In this document: piece after piece, positions 25,106 through 34,302 of the stretch
Layout of the letters: every line of letters starts with the position of its first letter
Position numbering within the stretch: position 1 is the first letter of the stretch
Assembly (NCBI GenBank): GCA_963822695.1
Contig: CAWGJH010000028.1
Location: 1 to 64,000 of the forward strand
Direction of reading: 5' to 3'
Source of the DNA: GCA-003244245 sp963822695
GTDB taxonomy: Bacteria > Actinomycetota > Actinomycetes > Mycobacteriales > Pseudonocardiaceae
DNA length: 64,000 nt
Translations under genes and position numbers: made by a program
The notes under the pieces: generated by a model
Told to the model about the DNA's origin: nothing
The model's database searches: none
Seen by the model: the letters and a program-made list of their open reading frames with translations, nothing else

Positions 25106-25519
25106 GTGGGTAAGATGATCTGGAAGGATGAGCCAGATGCGCACGACTACCCTGCCGCCGCCTCCTACCTCTCGTTGATCGCGACCAGTGACGAGGTCAG
25201 CGGCCTGGTCAAACGGCTCAAGGAGGCCCCTCTTGAGCACTACAAGGCCAAGGACATATTGCGTGCCTCGGGGCTCCGATTGTTAGCCCCAGACAGCCCG
25301 CATGTGGCGGCCGACCTGGCCAAGGTGAAGAGCAAGAAGGCACTGTCCCCGGTCCTGCTCATCCGGGGCGACCTGACGCTGGGAATTGCCCTGCAGATCG
25401 CGGATGGCTACCACCGAGTGTGTGCCAGCTACCACCTCGACGAAAACACCGACATCCCCTGCCACATCGTCGACCACGCTCGCCACTCTCATTCACATCC
25501 AGGCCACGCCACTTCCTGA
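25106..25519 (+). CDS. ParB-like nuclease-fold protein
   Basis: 137 residues. The core D-I-L-R-A-S-G-L-R-L-L ... L-S-P-V-L-L-I-R-G-D ... I-A-D-G-Y-H-R-V-C-A-S-Y-H matches the ParB/sulfiredoxin-like fold, in which the D-G-x-H-R motif binds nucleotide. The His-rich C terminus (H-A-R-H-S-H-S-H-P-G-H) could bind metal. GTG 25106 has AGGGAG at good distance; ATG 25115 is possible. The rodA-like gene begins 5 bp after its stop. Chromosome segregation is unlikely as the DNA-binding part is absent. Confidence 0.65.
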   Translation: MGKMIWKDEPDAHDYPAAASYLSLIATSDEVSGLVKRLKEAPLEHYKAKDILRASGLRLLAPDSPHVAADLAKVKSKKALSPVLLIRGDLTLGIALQIADGYHRVCASYHLDENTDIPCHIVDHARHSHSHPGHATS

Positions 25520-25524
25520 ATGCG

Positions 25525-26970
25525 ATGAAGACTCCGGGGCGACCTGGCCAACGATTCCGGATGACCGGGCAGCCAGCGGCCACCGGTCGTGGTATTGAGC
25601 TGGGGTTACTGGTGTTCGCTGCTGGGCTGGTCACGCTGGCGTTGATACTGGTCCAGACCGAGCAGGAACAGCAGCTATCACGGTCGCTGCTCTACCTTGG
25701 ACTGGCCTATCTGGCCATGTTCGGCGTGGCGCACACCGCGGTGCGCTGGTTAGCTCCCCACGCCGATCCGCTGATCCTGCCCTGTGTCGCCCTGCTCAAC
25801 GGCCTGGGCTTGGTGATGATCTACCGGCTGGACCTGGCCGCGGCGAAGCAAGCCCTCGACGCGGGCCAATCCGTTGAGACCGCGGATGCATCCCGCCAGG
25901 TGGTGTGGACCGCCGTGGCACTGGTGTTGTTCGTGGCGGTGCTGTGGTGGGTGCGCGACCACCGGACCTTGGCCTCCTACGGCTACACCTTCGGCCTGGT
26001 GGGGTTGGGGTTACTGGTGCTGCCTGGAGTGCTGCCAGCGAGCATTTCCCAGGTCAACGGGGCCAAGCTGTGGCTGCGGCTTGGCTCGCTGTCGATCCAG
26101 CCCGGCGAGTTCGCCAAGATCCTGATCATCGTGTTCGTCGCGGTGTTCCTCGTCACCAACCGGGAGTTGTTCACCTCCGCAGGCCGCCACTTCCTCGGGA
26201 TGACCTTCCCCCGGCCACGCGATCTGGCGCCGCTGCTGGTCGCGTGGGGGCTCTCGATCGGCGTGTTGGCGCTGGAAAAGGAACTCGGTGCCTCACTGCT
26301 GATCTTCGGTGTGGTCCTGGCGATGCTGTACACGGCCACCGAACGAGTATCCTGGGTGCTCATCGGCCTGGCGTTCTTCGCGGCCGGCAGCGTGCTCGCC
26401 TACCACCTGTTCGCCCACGTCCGGGTCCGGGTGCAGGTGTGGTCCGATCCCTTCGCCCACTACTACGAGTCGGGCTACCAGGTCGCCCAGTCGCTGTTCG
26501 GACTGGCCACCGGCGGCGTAGCCGGAACCGGCCTGGGCGGCGGCCGACCCGACCTGGTCCCGGTGGCCAACACCGATTTCATCATGGCCGGCATCGGGGA
26601 AGAACTCGGCCTGATCGGGTTCACCGCGGTCCTGATGATCTATCTACTGCTGGTTGCCCGGGGTCTGCGGGCCGCCCTGTCGGTGCGCGACGCCTTCGGC
26701 AAACTCCTCGCCACCGGCCTGTCGATCACTATCGCACTCCAGGTGTTCATCGTCACCGGCGGAGTCACCAACCTCATTCCCGAAACGGGGCTCACCACCC
26801 CCTTCCTGTCCTACGGCGGCTCTTCCCTGCTCGCCAACTACATGCTGGTCGCCCTGCTCATCCGCATCTCCCACGCCGCCAGACAACCCCTACCCACCAC
26901 CCCACCCCGACCACACCCGATCCCGCTGGCTTCCGCCGCCACCGAACTCGTCACCCGCCCCCGCACCTAG
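25525..26970 (+). CDS. FtsW/RodA/SpoVE-family peptidoglycan polymerase
   Basis: About 481 residues from ATG 25525 (alternative 25561). Membrane helices are spread over the whole length. Family marks are L-L-N-G-L-G-L-V-M-I-Y-R-L-D, Q-P-G-E-F-A-K-I (SEDS signature), E-L-G-A-S-L-L-I-F-G, D-F-I-M-A-G-I-G-E-E-L-G and L-P-F-L-S-Y-G-G-S-S-L-L-A-N-Y. The N-terminal part resembles mycobacterial RodA. It polymerises glycan strands from lipid II together with a penicillin-binding protein. No PBP gene is adjacent, so this is a stand-alone SEDS copy. Confidence 0.9.
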   Translation: MKTPGRPGQRFRMTGQPAATGRGIELGLLVFAAGLVTLALILVQTEQEQQLSRSLLYLGLAYLAMFGVAHTAVRWLAPHADPLILPCVALLNGLGLVMIYRLDLAAAKQALDAGQSVETADASRQVVWTAVALVLFVAVLWWVRDHRTLASYGYTFGLVGLGLLVLPGVLPASISQVNGAKLWLRLGSLSIQPGEFAKILIIVFVAVFLVTNRELFTSAGRHFLGMTFPRPRDLAPLLVAWGLSIGVLALEKELGASLLIFGVVLAMLYTATERVSWVLIGLAFFAAGSVLAYHLFAHVRVRVQVWSDPFAHYYESGYQVAQSLFGLATGGVAGTGLGGGRPDLVPVANTDFIMAGIGEELGLIGFTAVLMIYLLLVARGLRAALSVRDAFGKLLATGLSITIALQVFIVTGGVTNLIPETGLTTPFLSYGGSSLLANYMLVALLIRISHAARQPLPTTPPRPHPIPLASAATELVTRPRT

Positions 26971-26979
26971 CCAGGCCCG

Positions 26980-27285
26980 CTACCGGGTCACGGCCCCGGT
27001 GACGCGGCCGGGGTGCAGAATCCGCCAGAGCCACCCGGGGCGGCGGTGCCGCCCGCGCCGGGCCGGGTCCGTGGGGAGGCGCGCCGCGACTAACACGGCG
27101 GTGCATTCGGGGCACGGTCGGCCGACTGGGGCGGCCATTGCCGCCGCGATGACGCGATAGCCGCAGAGCGCCTCGTAGTGCCCGGTCTGGCGGCCGGCGA
27201 CGATGTTCTCGTCGGTCACCTCGTGGGCCCGGCGATCGAAGTAGCAGGTGATCGGGATTGTGTACAGCCGCTCAGCCACCAACAT
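26980..27285 (-). CDS. Small H-C-C-C signature protein (putative zinc-binding)
   Basis: 101 residues. The core is A-H-E-V-T-D-E-N ... G-H-Y-E-A-L-C-G-Y-R-V ... G-R-P-C-P-E-C, that is His, then Cys 20 residues later, then C-x2-C after 16 more. It is followed by a basic tail (P-A-R-R-G-R-H-R-R-P-G-W). It belongs to the window's cysteine-signature family. It is convergent with the SEDS gene and divergent from an XRE/DUF5753 gene, again close to a regulator. GTG 27288 is an alternative start. Function unknown. Confidence 0.65.
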   Translation of the reverse strand: MLVAERLYTIPITCYFDRRAHEVTDENIVAGRQTGHYEALCGYRVIAAAMAAPVGRPCPECTAVLVAARLPTDPARRGRHRRPGWLWRILHPGRVTGAVTR

Positions 27286-27575
27286 CACCCCCCACCAGCG
27301 GTGGGTGCCCGGACTCGGTGCGACCGGCTAACGGTGCGTCCATCGCGGTCCCCCTGCCCGCTTGGCCTGGTGGAGCTGCCCCACCCCCGGCCAGCCGAGG
27401 GCGGGGCAGCCACGGCCGTGTGGCCTAGACTGGCCCGCGCCGCGAGGACAAGTATACGTAATGCACTACGGATTGCAATACGAAGAGGGGGGTGATGTCG
27501 CGGAGCTGACGTAACGTGTTTGCGCCAGTGCAGACTGTCGCCAGGGCTCCGCCTGACGACGGGAGAGTGAGGACA

Positions 27576-28423
27576 ATGGCCGACCGGGAAGATCCCTTGG
27601 CGTTGCGCTGGCTCATCGGCGTTGAGCTGGCGAATTTCCGCAAGCGAGCAGGCAAGAGGGCCACCGACGCGGCGAAGGTGATCGGCTGCTCGCCGGGCAA
27701 GATCGGCCACCTGGAGAGCGGCCGCAACCAGCAGCAACCGGCCGAGGTCACCGACCTGCTCCGGTATTACGGCGCGGACCTGGCCGACATCGAACGGATG
27801 GCCTCGCTCGCCGGGAGGGCTGACCGGCCAACGTGGTGGGCGCCGTGGACCGACGTGGTGCCGGACTGGCTGCGGACGTTCGTGGGCCTGGAAGGGCTCG
27901 CCCGCACCGCGTCGGACTACGCGACGTTCGTCGTGCCGGCCCTGCTCCAAACCGCCGACTACTCCCTCGGAGCCACTGCCAGTAGCGGCCGCGTCCGGCC
28001 TGACCACACGAGTGTCGGGGGCTACGCATGGACCGGCAACGGCGGCTGCACTCGGACAGCGATCCGCTCCAGTTCCTCGCGTTGATCGAGGAGTCGGTGC
28101 TGGACCGGCCGGTCGGCGGTCCGGCTGTGATGCGGCGCCAGCTTGAGCACCTGATCTCCATGTCCGAACGGGACAACGTGGAGATCCAGGTTCTGCCCAC
28201 ATCCGTTGGGTGGCACGACGGGGGTGTCGGACCGTTCACGCTGCTTGGCTTCGCCCAAGCGCAGTCCATCGCCTACCTCGAGATCGTCAACGGCGCCATC
28301 TACGTCCAGGATCACGATGAGGTGGCGGGGTACACTCGGATCGTTACGAGGCTGCGTGAACGTGCGCTCTCGCCAGCCGACACCGTGACGGCGATCCGCG
28401 CTCGCCTCACCGCGCTGACCTGA
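27576..28423 (+). pseudogene. XRE regulator with DUF5753 (Scr1 type), frameshifted
   Basis: Frame 1 (27576-28020) holds the helix-turn-helix (V-E-L-A-N-F-R-K-R-A-G-K-R-A-T-D-A-A-K-V-I-G-C-S) and the start of DUF5753 (F-V-G-L-E-G-L-A-R-T-A-S-D-Y, V-P-A-L-L-Q-T-A-D-Y). Frame 2 continues with M-D-R-Q-R-R-L-H-S-D-S-D-P-L-Q-F-L-A-L-I-E-E-S-V, R-P-V-G-G-P-A-V-M-R-R-Q-L-E-H-L and Y-V-Q-D-H-D-E-V. One indel near 28000-28020 separates them; both halves are otherwise well preserved. A DUF397-like partner follows after 14 bp, the classic pair. Confidence 0.8.
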
Positions 28424-28437
28424 GCCCGGAGGACACC

Positions 28438-28686
28438 ATGCCCACCGCACACCGCCGCTTCACCGGCGCGCAGTGGTCGCGCTGGCTTGATGAGGTGGTC
28501 TCCGACCACCTGACCAACACCAACGGTGCCGTCGCGGTCCTCGTCCGGCCTGGCTCCTGGACCGTCCGCGAAGCCTCGACAGGCACCGAACTCGTGTTTG
28601 ACGAGCAGGAATGGACCGCCTTCCGCCTAGGCGCCAAAGACGGCGAATTCTCCCCACCGGTGAGGGAACGGTCACCGATCGCTTAA
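28438..28686 (+). CDS. DUF397-like small protein
   Basis: 82 residues. A-V-A-V-L-V-R-P-G-S-W-T-V-R-E-A ... L-V-F-D-E-Q-E-W-T-A-F-R-L-G-A-K-D-G-E-F is a variant of DUF397 (usually V-A-V-R-D-S-K ... W-x-A-F-x-x-G-V-K-x-G-E-F). Such proteins are encoded next to Scr1/DUF5753 regulators and are thought to modulate them, affecting development in Streptomyces. An AGGA precedes the ATG. The 170 bp behind it hold no clear gene. Confidence 0.7.
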   Translation: MPTAHRRFTGAQWSRWLDEVVSDHLTNTNGAVAVLVRPGSWTVREASTGTELVFDEQEWTAFRLGAKDGEFSPPVRERSPIA

Positions 28687-28858
28687 CCACGAGTTGGGCA
28701 GAGGGAAAACTATGCGTCCCGTTGGGGTCGGTCATGGCGGTGATGCCGAACCGGGTCCGGTCAGGGCGGCCCAGCGCATTATGATGATCACGAAGGGTGA
28801 TGGGCGTGGCCGAGACGACGGCTCTTTCCATGCCGCCACTGAGGGTCCGCTTGTTTAG

Positions 28859-29827
28859 TTAAACGGGCAGGCGTTGGGAGGTGAGCAGGGCGGTGCCGGC
28901 GGCGGCCAGGCAGGCGAGGGTGCCCAGGATGAGCCATGGCTTGCTGACATCGTGGCGGATGGTCTGGTAGCCGATCTGCTGGTTCAGGGTGTCATAGACC
29001 TGGTGAATCTGCTGGTTGCTCTGGGCGGGGTAGAACTCGCCGCCGGAGAGTTGGGCGACTTTGGCCAGTGAGTCGTCGTCAACGGGCACGGGGAGTTGTT
29101 CGCCTTGGATGGTGACGGTGCCGTAGGGGGTGCCGAAGGAGATGGTGCTGATCGGGATGTGTGCCGCTCCAGCTTGGGCGGCCACGGTGAACTCGTCGCG
29201 GCCGGTGTTTTGTTTGCCATCGCTCATCAGCACGATGCGCGCCGGTGGTGGTCCTTGGCCTTGGCCGGGGATGAGTTCGTTGACCGCGTCGATGGCGCTC
29301 AGCGCGGCCGCGAGGGCATCCCCCGTGGCGGTGGACTCGGCCAGTTTCAGGTTTTGGACGGCGCGTACGGCCTGGTCCCGATCAGTGGTGGGACTGACCA
29401 GGACGGTCGCTGAGCCGGCGAAGGACTCCACCCCCAAGTTCAGGCCCGGGGGCAGGTGCCGGACGAACGAGGTGGCGGCGTCCTGCGCGGCGGCCAGGCG
29501 GGTAGGACTGACATCGGTGGAGTTCATCGATAGTGACACATCGATGACGAGCATGACGGTGGCCCGGTTGCGGAGCACTTGGATATTCGCGGTGGGTCCG
29601 GCTAACCCCACGGTCAGCAGCAGCAGGGCCAGGATCAGCAACACGGCGGGGATGTGCCGGGGCCAGCCTGGCCGGCGTGGGGCGATGCGTTCCAGCAACT
29701 CCAGGTTGGCAAAACGCAGCGTGTAGCGGCGGGCCCGCCGTTGCACCCACACGTAGCCGACCACCACAGCGGCGATCAACCCCAGTAACCCGAACCAACC
29801 AGGTGCCGAGAATCCGCCCAACGCCAT
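28859..29827 (-). CDS. Membrane-anchored von Willebrand factor A protein (BatA-like)
   Basis: 322 residues. Two N-terminal membrane helices (~10-28 and 58-78) precede a VWA domain with MIDAS D96-V-S98-L-S100, and a last membrane helix lies at ~300-317. It resembles mycobacterial Rv1481-type proteins, usually encoded behind a MoxR ATPase and a DUF58 protein. Neither is present here, so it is separated from its usual partners. Probably a metal-dependent extracytoplasmic interaction or chaperone-like protein. Confidence 0.85.
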   Translation of the reverse strand: MALGGFSAPGWFGLLGLIAAVVVGYVWVQRRARRYTLRFANLELLERIAPRRPGWPRHIPAVLLILALLLLTVGLAGPTANIQVLRNRATVMLVIDVSLSMNSTDVSPTRLAAAQDAATSFVRHLPPGLNLGVESFAGSATVLVSPTTDRDQAVRAVQNLKLAESTATGDALAAALSAIDAVNELIPGQGQGPPPARIVLMSDGKQNTGRDEFTVAAQAGAAHIPISTISFGTPYGTVTIQGEQLPVPVDDDSLAKVAQLSGGEFYPAQSNQQIHQVYDTLNQQIGYQTIRHDVSKPWLILGTLACLAAAGTALLTSQRLPV

Positions 29828-29993
29828 GCCGGCAGTGAACTCAACCGGTCATGCAACCCCGGTAAGGCGGCCCGGTAAGGCTGACGGCCTACCACCGCCG
29901 ACCTGTCCCGGCGGGAACTGGCCAGGCCCGGATAGACGACTATTGCGTCCAGAGGGGATGGCAGGGGGCTGGTGAAAGGAGGGGCCATCGGCG

Positions 29994-31181
29994 ATGAGGT
30001 GGACGCGGGTGTGGCCGGGTGGGCGGGTGCCGCGGTGGGCGGGCGTGGGCGCCGCCGTCCTGGCTGGTGCCGTCACCCTGAGTGGGGCCCTCAGTGGGTG
30101 CGCGGACACCAGCGGGATGCCGTCGTCGAGCGGGCCAGCGGTGACCGGCGTGGCCAGCGTCGCCGCTGCGGTGAGCGCGGCGGAGCGGCCGGTGACCTGG
30201 CAGTTGTCCTCGGCGCCCGCGATCACCGTCGGCACCGCTGAACGGGGCAAGCGGGTCGCGGTCATCACCAAGGACATCAACGGGTTCATCCAGTCGATCA
30301 AGGACGGTATCAGTGCGGCGGCCAGCAAGGCCGGGATGAGGACGCTGCAGTCGAATCCGGCCGGCAGCGCGGCGGACGTGACTCGCCAGATCTCCCAGGC
30401 GATCGCCCAACACGCCAGCGCGATCATTACGGTCGGCTTTACCACCGCGGACATCGCCGCCCCGCTCCAGCAGGCGCACTCCGCCGGTATCCCGGTGGTC
30501 CAACTGTTCGTCACCGACCCGGGCGCGCCGCCGACCAGCGCCGGGGTGTTCGCCTACGTCAGCCCGTGCTACACCTGCATCGGCGCGACCATGGCCGACA
30601 TCGTCATCCATGACTCCGGCGGCGGGGCGGACGCGGTGCTCGTCAACGCACCCGATGTCGGCATCGCCACCTTGGAAGCACATGGCTTCACCGCGGAGAT
30701 GGGTCAACACTGTCCACGCTGCACCACCACGGTGTCTGACGCGCCCATCGCGCAGTGGGGCACCCAGATCCCCAGCATCGCCACCGCCGCGGCGGCCGAT
30801 CCGAGGGTGAACTACGTCGTGCCGGTGTTCGACACCGCCTCCCCGCTGATCGTGCCGGCGCTGGCCGCCGCGAACGCCACCTCGCGGGTCAAGCTGGTCA
30901 GCTCCAACGGTGACCAGGCGCAGCTTCAGGACATGAAGAACGCCAGCACGCCCCAGTGGGTCGGCAATATCGGTGTCAACGGTGCGTGGATCGGCTGGGC
31001 GAGCATGGATGAGGTGCTCCGCGCACTGACCAACCATCCGGCGCTCGCCGACGAAAAGATCGGCTTCCGGGCGTTCACCCCCACCAACATCGGTACGCTC
31101 GACCTGAGCCAGAACCCGTCAACCTGGTATGGCGGCACGGACTTCGCCGCCCAGTACCTGACGCTGTGGGGCCTGTCCTGA
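29994..31181 (+). CDS. Sugar-type ABC transporter substrate-binding lipoprotein
   Basis: 395 residues. The signal peptide ends in lipobox L-S-G-C (Cys36), so a lipoprotein. The periplasmic-binding type 1 fold is seen in R-V-A-V-I-T-K-D-I-N-G-F-I-Q-S-I-K-D-G-I ... G-I-P-V-V-Q-L-F and the later V-V-P-V-F-D-T-A. Two C-x2-C motifs (C-Y-T-C and C-P-R-C) are unusual and could form disulfides. AAAGGAGG lies about 10 bases before ATG. It is the first gene of an rbs-like operon with the ATPase and permease; ligand unknown. Confidence 0.85.
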   Translation: MRWTRVWPGGRVPRWAGVGAAVLAGAVTLSGALSGCADTSGMPSSSGPAVTGVASVAAAVSAAERPVTWQLSSAPAITVGTAERGKRVAVITKDINGFIQSIKDGISAAASKAGMRTLQSNPAGSAADVTRQISQAIAQHASAIITVGFTTADIAAPLQQAHSAGIPVVQLFVTDPGAPPTSAGVFAYVSPCYTCIGATMADIVIHDSGGGADAVLVNAPDVGIATLEAHGFTAEMGQHCPRCTTTVSDAPIAQWGTQIPSIATAAAADPRVNYVVPVFDTASPLIVPALAAANATSRVKLVSSNGDQAQLQDMKNASTPQWVGNIGVNGAWIGWASMDEVLRALTNHPALADEKIGFRAFTPTNIGTLDLSQNPSTWYGGTDFAAQYLTLWGLS

Positions 31182-32787
31182 CCTGGACGCCGACTGCTGA
31201 CCCCATCCCGCCGGAAGGCACCGAGTCATCCGGCGCCGCTGCGTGCGCACTGACCGCGCGCGCCATCAGCAAGCGGTTCGCCGGACGCACCGTGCTCCAC
31301 AAGCTCGACCTGGATCTGCGCCGGGGCGAGGTCCGCGGCCTGCTCGGGCCCAACGGATCCGGAAAATCGACCTTTGTCAAGATCCTATCCGGCTATCACC
31401 GGCCCGAGCCCGGCGCGGTGCTGACCGTGTGTGGGCAGCCGGTGTCTTTCGCCCGAGCTGGTCACGATCTGGCTCGATGGCTGATGAGCTTCGTCCATCA
31501 GGATCTCGGCCTGGTCACCACCGCCACGGTCGTGGAGAGCTTCGGCGTCGGCCGCTACCTCACCGGGTTCGGCCGGAGGATCTCCTGGCGCCGGGAGCGT
31601 GCCCGACTCGCCGCCGCCCTGGCGCGGTTCGGCGTCCAGCTACCTCCGGATCGGACGATCGCGGAGATCCCCGTCACCGACCGGGCGATACTAGCCATTG
31701 CCAGGGCCTTCGATCGTCTAGCAGACCAGCGGCAGGGGGTGCTCGTCCTGGACGAACCCACCGCGTTCCTGCCCAGAGACGGGGTCGAGCGGGTGTGTGA
31801 GGCCATCCGGACCGTCGCCCGCCACGGTGTCGGGGTGCTGCTGGTCACCCACAACATCCCCCAGGCCCTCGCCATCACCGAGCGGATCACGGTGCTGCGC
31901 GACGGGCACCGGGTGCTGGAGGAGCCCACCGCCACGCTCACCCCCCAGCGGCTGGTCACCGCGATGGTGGCCGAGCCAGCAAAGCGGCAGGCGACCTCGC
32001 GGGGGCGGGAGCCCGCTGTCCCGCCCCGCGAAGTCGTGCTGAGGGTTCGTGACCTGTGCGGCGAGGCGATCCGCGGGGTGTCCTTCGACGTTCGGGCCGG
32101 CGAGATCGTCGGTCTCACCGGATTGATGGGCAGCGGCGTGCACCACCTTCCCTACCTGCTGTTCGGTGCCACCCCCGCTCGATCAGGATCAGCGAGCGTA
32201 CACGGCAACCCGTTGCCGCTGGGCCGCCTGACCCCGTCCGCGCGATACGGGCCGGGCTATGCTTGGTACCCGGCGACCGCGCCCGGCAAGCCGCCGTCCT
32301 GGACGCCTCAGCCGCCGACAACATCACTCTGGGCAACCTCCGGCGCCACGTCCGGCGTGGGTTGTTGCGCCAGGACAGCGTTGTCGGGCACGCGGGAGCC
32401 CTGATGGACCATGCTGGCGTGCAGCCTTCCACGCCCCGTCGCGATCTCCGCACGTTCAGCGGCGGCAACCAGCAGAAAGCCGTGCTGGCTAAATGGCTCG
32501 ACCGCGCGCCCACCGTGCTGCTCTTGGACGAACCGGTCCACGGTGTCGATGTGGCGTCCCGAGCGCAGATCTTCGCCCACCTCGCCGCCCTGGCTGACAC
32601 CGGCACCGCCATCGTGCTGGCCAGCATCGACCACGACGACCTCATCGCGATCTGTGACACCGTGCTCGTCCTCGCGGGCGGGCGCATCGTCGCCCGACTC
32701 CACGGCGACACCCTGACCGCCCAGCGGATGCTGGCCGCCTGCTACCAGCACACCCGGACCCGCGACCCGCCACCGCGGACGGTGTGA
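31166..32787 (+). pseudogene. Ribose-type ABC ATPase (RbsA/XylG-like), frameshifted
   Basis: The duplicated-ATPase layout of sugar importers is visible. Domain 1 has Walker A G-P-N-G-S-G-K-S-T (61-69) and Walker B V-L-V-L-D-E-P-T, but its signature region lacks L-S-G-G-Q. Domain 2 has F-S-G-G-N-Q-Q-K-A-V-L-A-K-W-L and V-L-L-L-D-E-P-V-H-G-V-D-V. The reading frame changes near 32240 (L-T-P-S-A-R then R-A-G-L-C-L-V-P-G-D-R), so one indel splits it. GTG 31166 overlaps the end of the binding-protein gene; its stop overlaps the permease start (GTGA). Confidence 0.8.
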
Positions 32788-33884
32788 TCCTCGTGCGAGT
32801 AACACCTCAACCGACAGGCTGGACCCGGCGGTTCGGCCTGCTCGCCATCTGGGCAGTCATGATCGCCGTGTTCGGCATCCTCCGGCCCGAGGAGTTCCTC
32901 ACCACTGGCACCGCCAGCGCGATCCTCAGCACCCAGGCCCCACTGCTCGTCCTCGCCCTCGGGCTGCTACCCGCGCTGACCGCCGACACCCTGGACCTCT
33001 CCGCCCCGGCCACGCTCGGCATCGCCGACACGCTGCTCGGCGAGCTCAATGTCGTGCACCACTGGCCGCTGTGGTCCACCACCGCCGCTGTCCTCGCGTG
33101 CGGCGCGCTCATCGGCGGCCTCAACGCCGTGTTCATCGTCGGCTTCGGCGTCGACCCCATCGTGGTCACCCTCGGCACCGGCACCCTGCTCGGCGGCGCC
33201 GCGCTCGGCATCAACATCGTGCCCACCGCCGGCATCAGCGCCTGGCTGGTCAACCTCACCCGGCACCCGATATTCGGGCTGCAACTGGTCTTCTACCTCG
33301 GTCTCGTGCTCGCCTTCGCCACCTGGTACTTCGCCACCTACACCCCCACCGGGCGCCACCTGTTCTTCGTCGGCGCCGGTCCCGACGTCGCCCGCCTCAC
33401 CGGCATCAATGTGACACGACACCGCACCGCTGCTCTCGTCTACAGCAGCGTGATCGCCTCGATCGCCGGTATCCTGCTCGCCGGCACGCTCGGCTCGTCG
33501 GACCCCACCATCGGTCCGACCTACCTGTTGCCGGTGTTCGCCAGCATCTTCCTCGGCGCCACCACGATCACCCCCGGCCGGTTCAATGCCTGGGGCACCG
33601 TGACTGCGGTGTACTTCCTCGTCACCGGCGTGACCGGGCTGGAACTTCTCGGGCTGTCCGGATGGGTCAACCAGGTCTTCTACGGGGCCGCGCTCGTCCT
33701 GGCCGCCACCTTCTCGCGCATCGCCACCCGTCGCCACGGCAGGAAGGTGCACAAGCATCCATGTGACGCTGTACGGGCGGCTGGAAGGTGCACAAGCATC
33801 CATGTCGCCCTCGACGAAGGCGCTGGGGCCCACGCGCGGCGTGACGGAGCCCGGCCTGTGATCGTGACGGTCATTCTGCGTTGA
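32784..33884 (+). CDS. Ribose-type ABC permease (RbsC-like)
   Basis: 366 residues with about ten membrane helices. Family marks are L-A-L-G-L-L-P-A-L-T-A-D-T-L-D-L-S-A-P-A-T-L, D-P-I-V-V-T-L-G-T-G-T-L-L-G-G, G-R-H-L-F-F-V-G-A-G-P-D-V-A-R-L-T-G-I and a final F-L-G-A-T-T-I-T-P-G-R-F-N. The start GTG overlaps the ATPase stop. The last ~40 codons (from 33742) lie beyond normal RbsC length and contain two copies of a 23-bp repeat, so the C terminus looks extended by inserted DNA. Confidence 0.85.
   Translation: MILVRVTPQPTGWTRRFGLLAIWAVMIAVFGILRPEEFLTTGTASAILSTQAPLLVLALGLLPALTADTLDLSAPATLGIADTLLGELNVVHHWPLWSTTAAVLACGALIGGLNAVFIVGFGVDPIVVTLGTGTLLGGAALGINIVPTAGISAWLVNLTRHPIFGLQLVFYLGLVLAFATWYFATYTPTGRHLFFVGAGPDVARLTGINVTRHRTAALVYSSVIASIAGILLAGTLGSSDPTIGPTYLLPVFASIFLGATTITPGRFNAWGTVTAVYFLVTGVTGLELLGLSGWVNQVFYGAALVLAATFSRIATRRHGRKVHKHPCDAVRAAGRCTSIHVALDEGAGAHARRDGARPVIVTVILR
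33742..33805. repeat. Two 23-bp direct repeats, 41-bp period
   Basis: GGAAGGTGCACAAGCATCCATGT occurs (here cut to 20 bases: GGAAGGTGCACAAGCATCCA) at 33742-33764 and 33783-33805 without mismatch, with 18 unrelated bases between. Only two units exist, so it is not a CRISPR array. Confidence 0.9.
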
Positions 33885-33923
33885 TCCGTTCGGTGTCGCC
33901 GATGGTGCGCAGGTACCAGGGCA

Positions 33924-34199
33924 TCAGAGGCCCCGCTCGCAGGCCGGGCAGTGGAAGCGCGCTGGGGCGGTGAGGCGTTCGGGGAGCACCTGCGCGCCGC
34001 AGAGGGCGACGTAGCGGCCTCCGGTGCGGCGGCTTGCGGCGAAGGCCGCCGCGGTGACGCGGTGCGCGATGCCGGTCGGCCCGTCAGCGAACTCAACAGT
34101 GCACACCGATGCGAGGACGGTGGGTGGTCGGGCGCGACGGCTCCGGTACAGGATCTCGCGCAGGGTGGCGATACGACGGAAACGGTGTCTGCCTGGCAT
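33924..34199 (-). CDS. Small H-C-C-C signature protein (putative zinc-binding)
   Basis: 91 residues ending in I-A-H-R-V-T-A-A-A ... G-G-R-Y-V-A-L-C-G-A-Q-V-L ... F-H-C-P-A-C-E-R-G-L: His, Cys 21 residues later, C-x2-C after 16 more. The N terminus is basic (R-H-R-F-R-R-I-A-T-L-R-E-I-L-Y-R-S-R-R). It matches the family at 26980, 55793 and 56029. A decayed XRE-TPR regulator gene lies 104 bp upstream on the same strand, repeating the association with regulators. Confidence 0.65.
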   Translation of the reverse strand: MPGRHRFRRIATLREILYRSRRARPPTVLASVCTVEFADGPTGIAHRVTAAAFAASRRTGGRYVALCGAQVLPERLTAPARFHCPACERGL

Positions 34200-34302
34200 T
34201 GCGCCTCACTTGCCACATCACGGTCTCTCTGCGGATGACGGTAGGAGACGGACAGTGGCTAGGTGGGTACTCGGCGTACCCGGTGACGGGTGGTACTGGT
34301 GT

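Noticed and set aside
28690..28858. Short minus-strand ORF (M-E-R-A-V-V-S-A-T-P-I-T-L-R-D-H-H)
   Set aside because: Starts well but has no recognisable family and runs into the DUF397-like gene; may be a fragment, not supported.
29940..31037. 365-codon minus-strand ORF
   Set aside because: Antisense to the lipoprotein gene, which has a lipobox and a Shine-Dalgarno.
33742..33805. Possible CRISPR array
   Set aside because: Only two repeats, an 18-bp spacer and no cas genes in the window.
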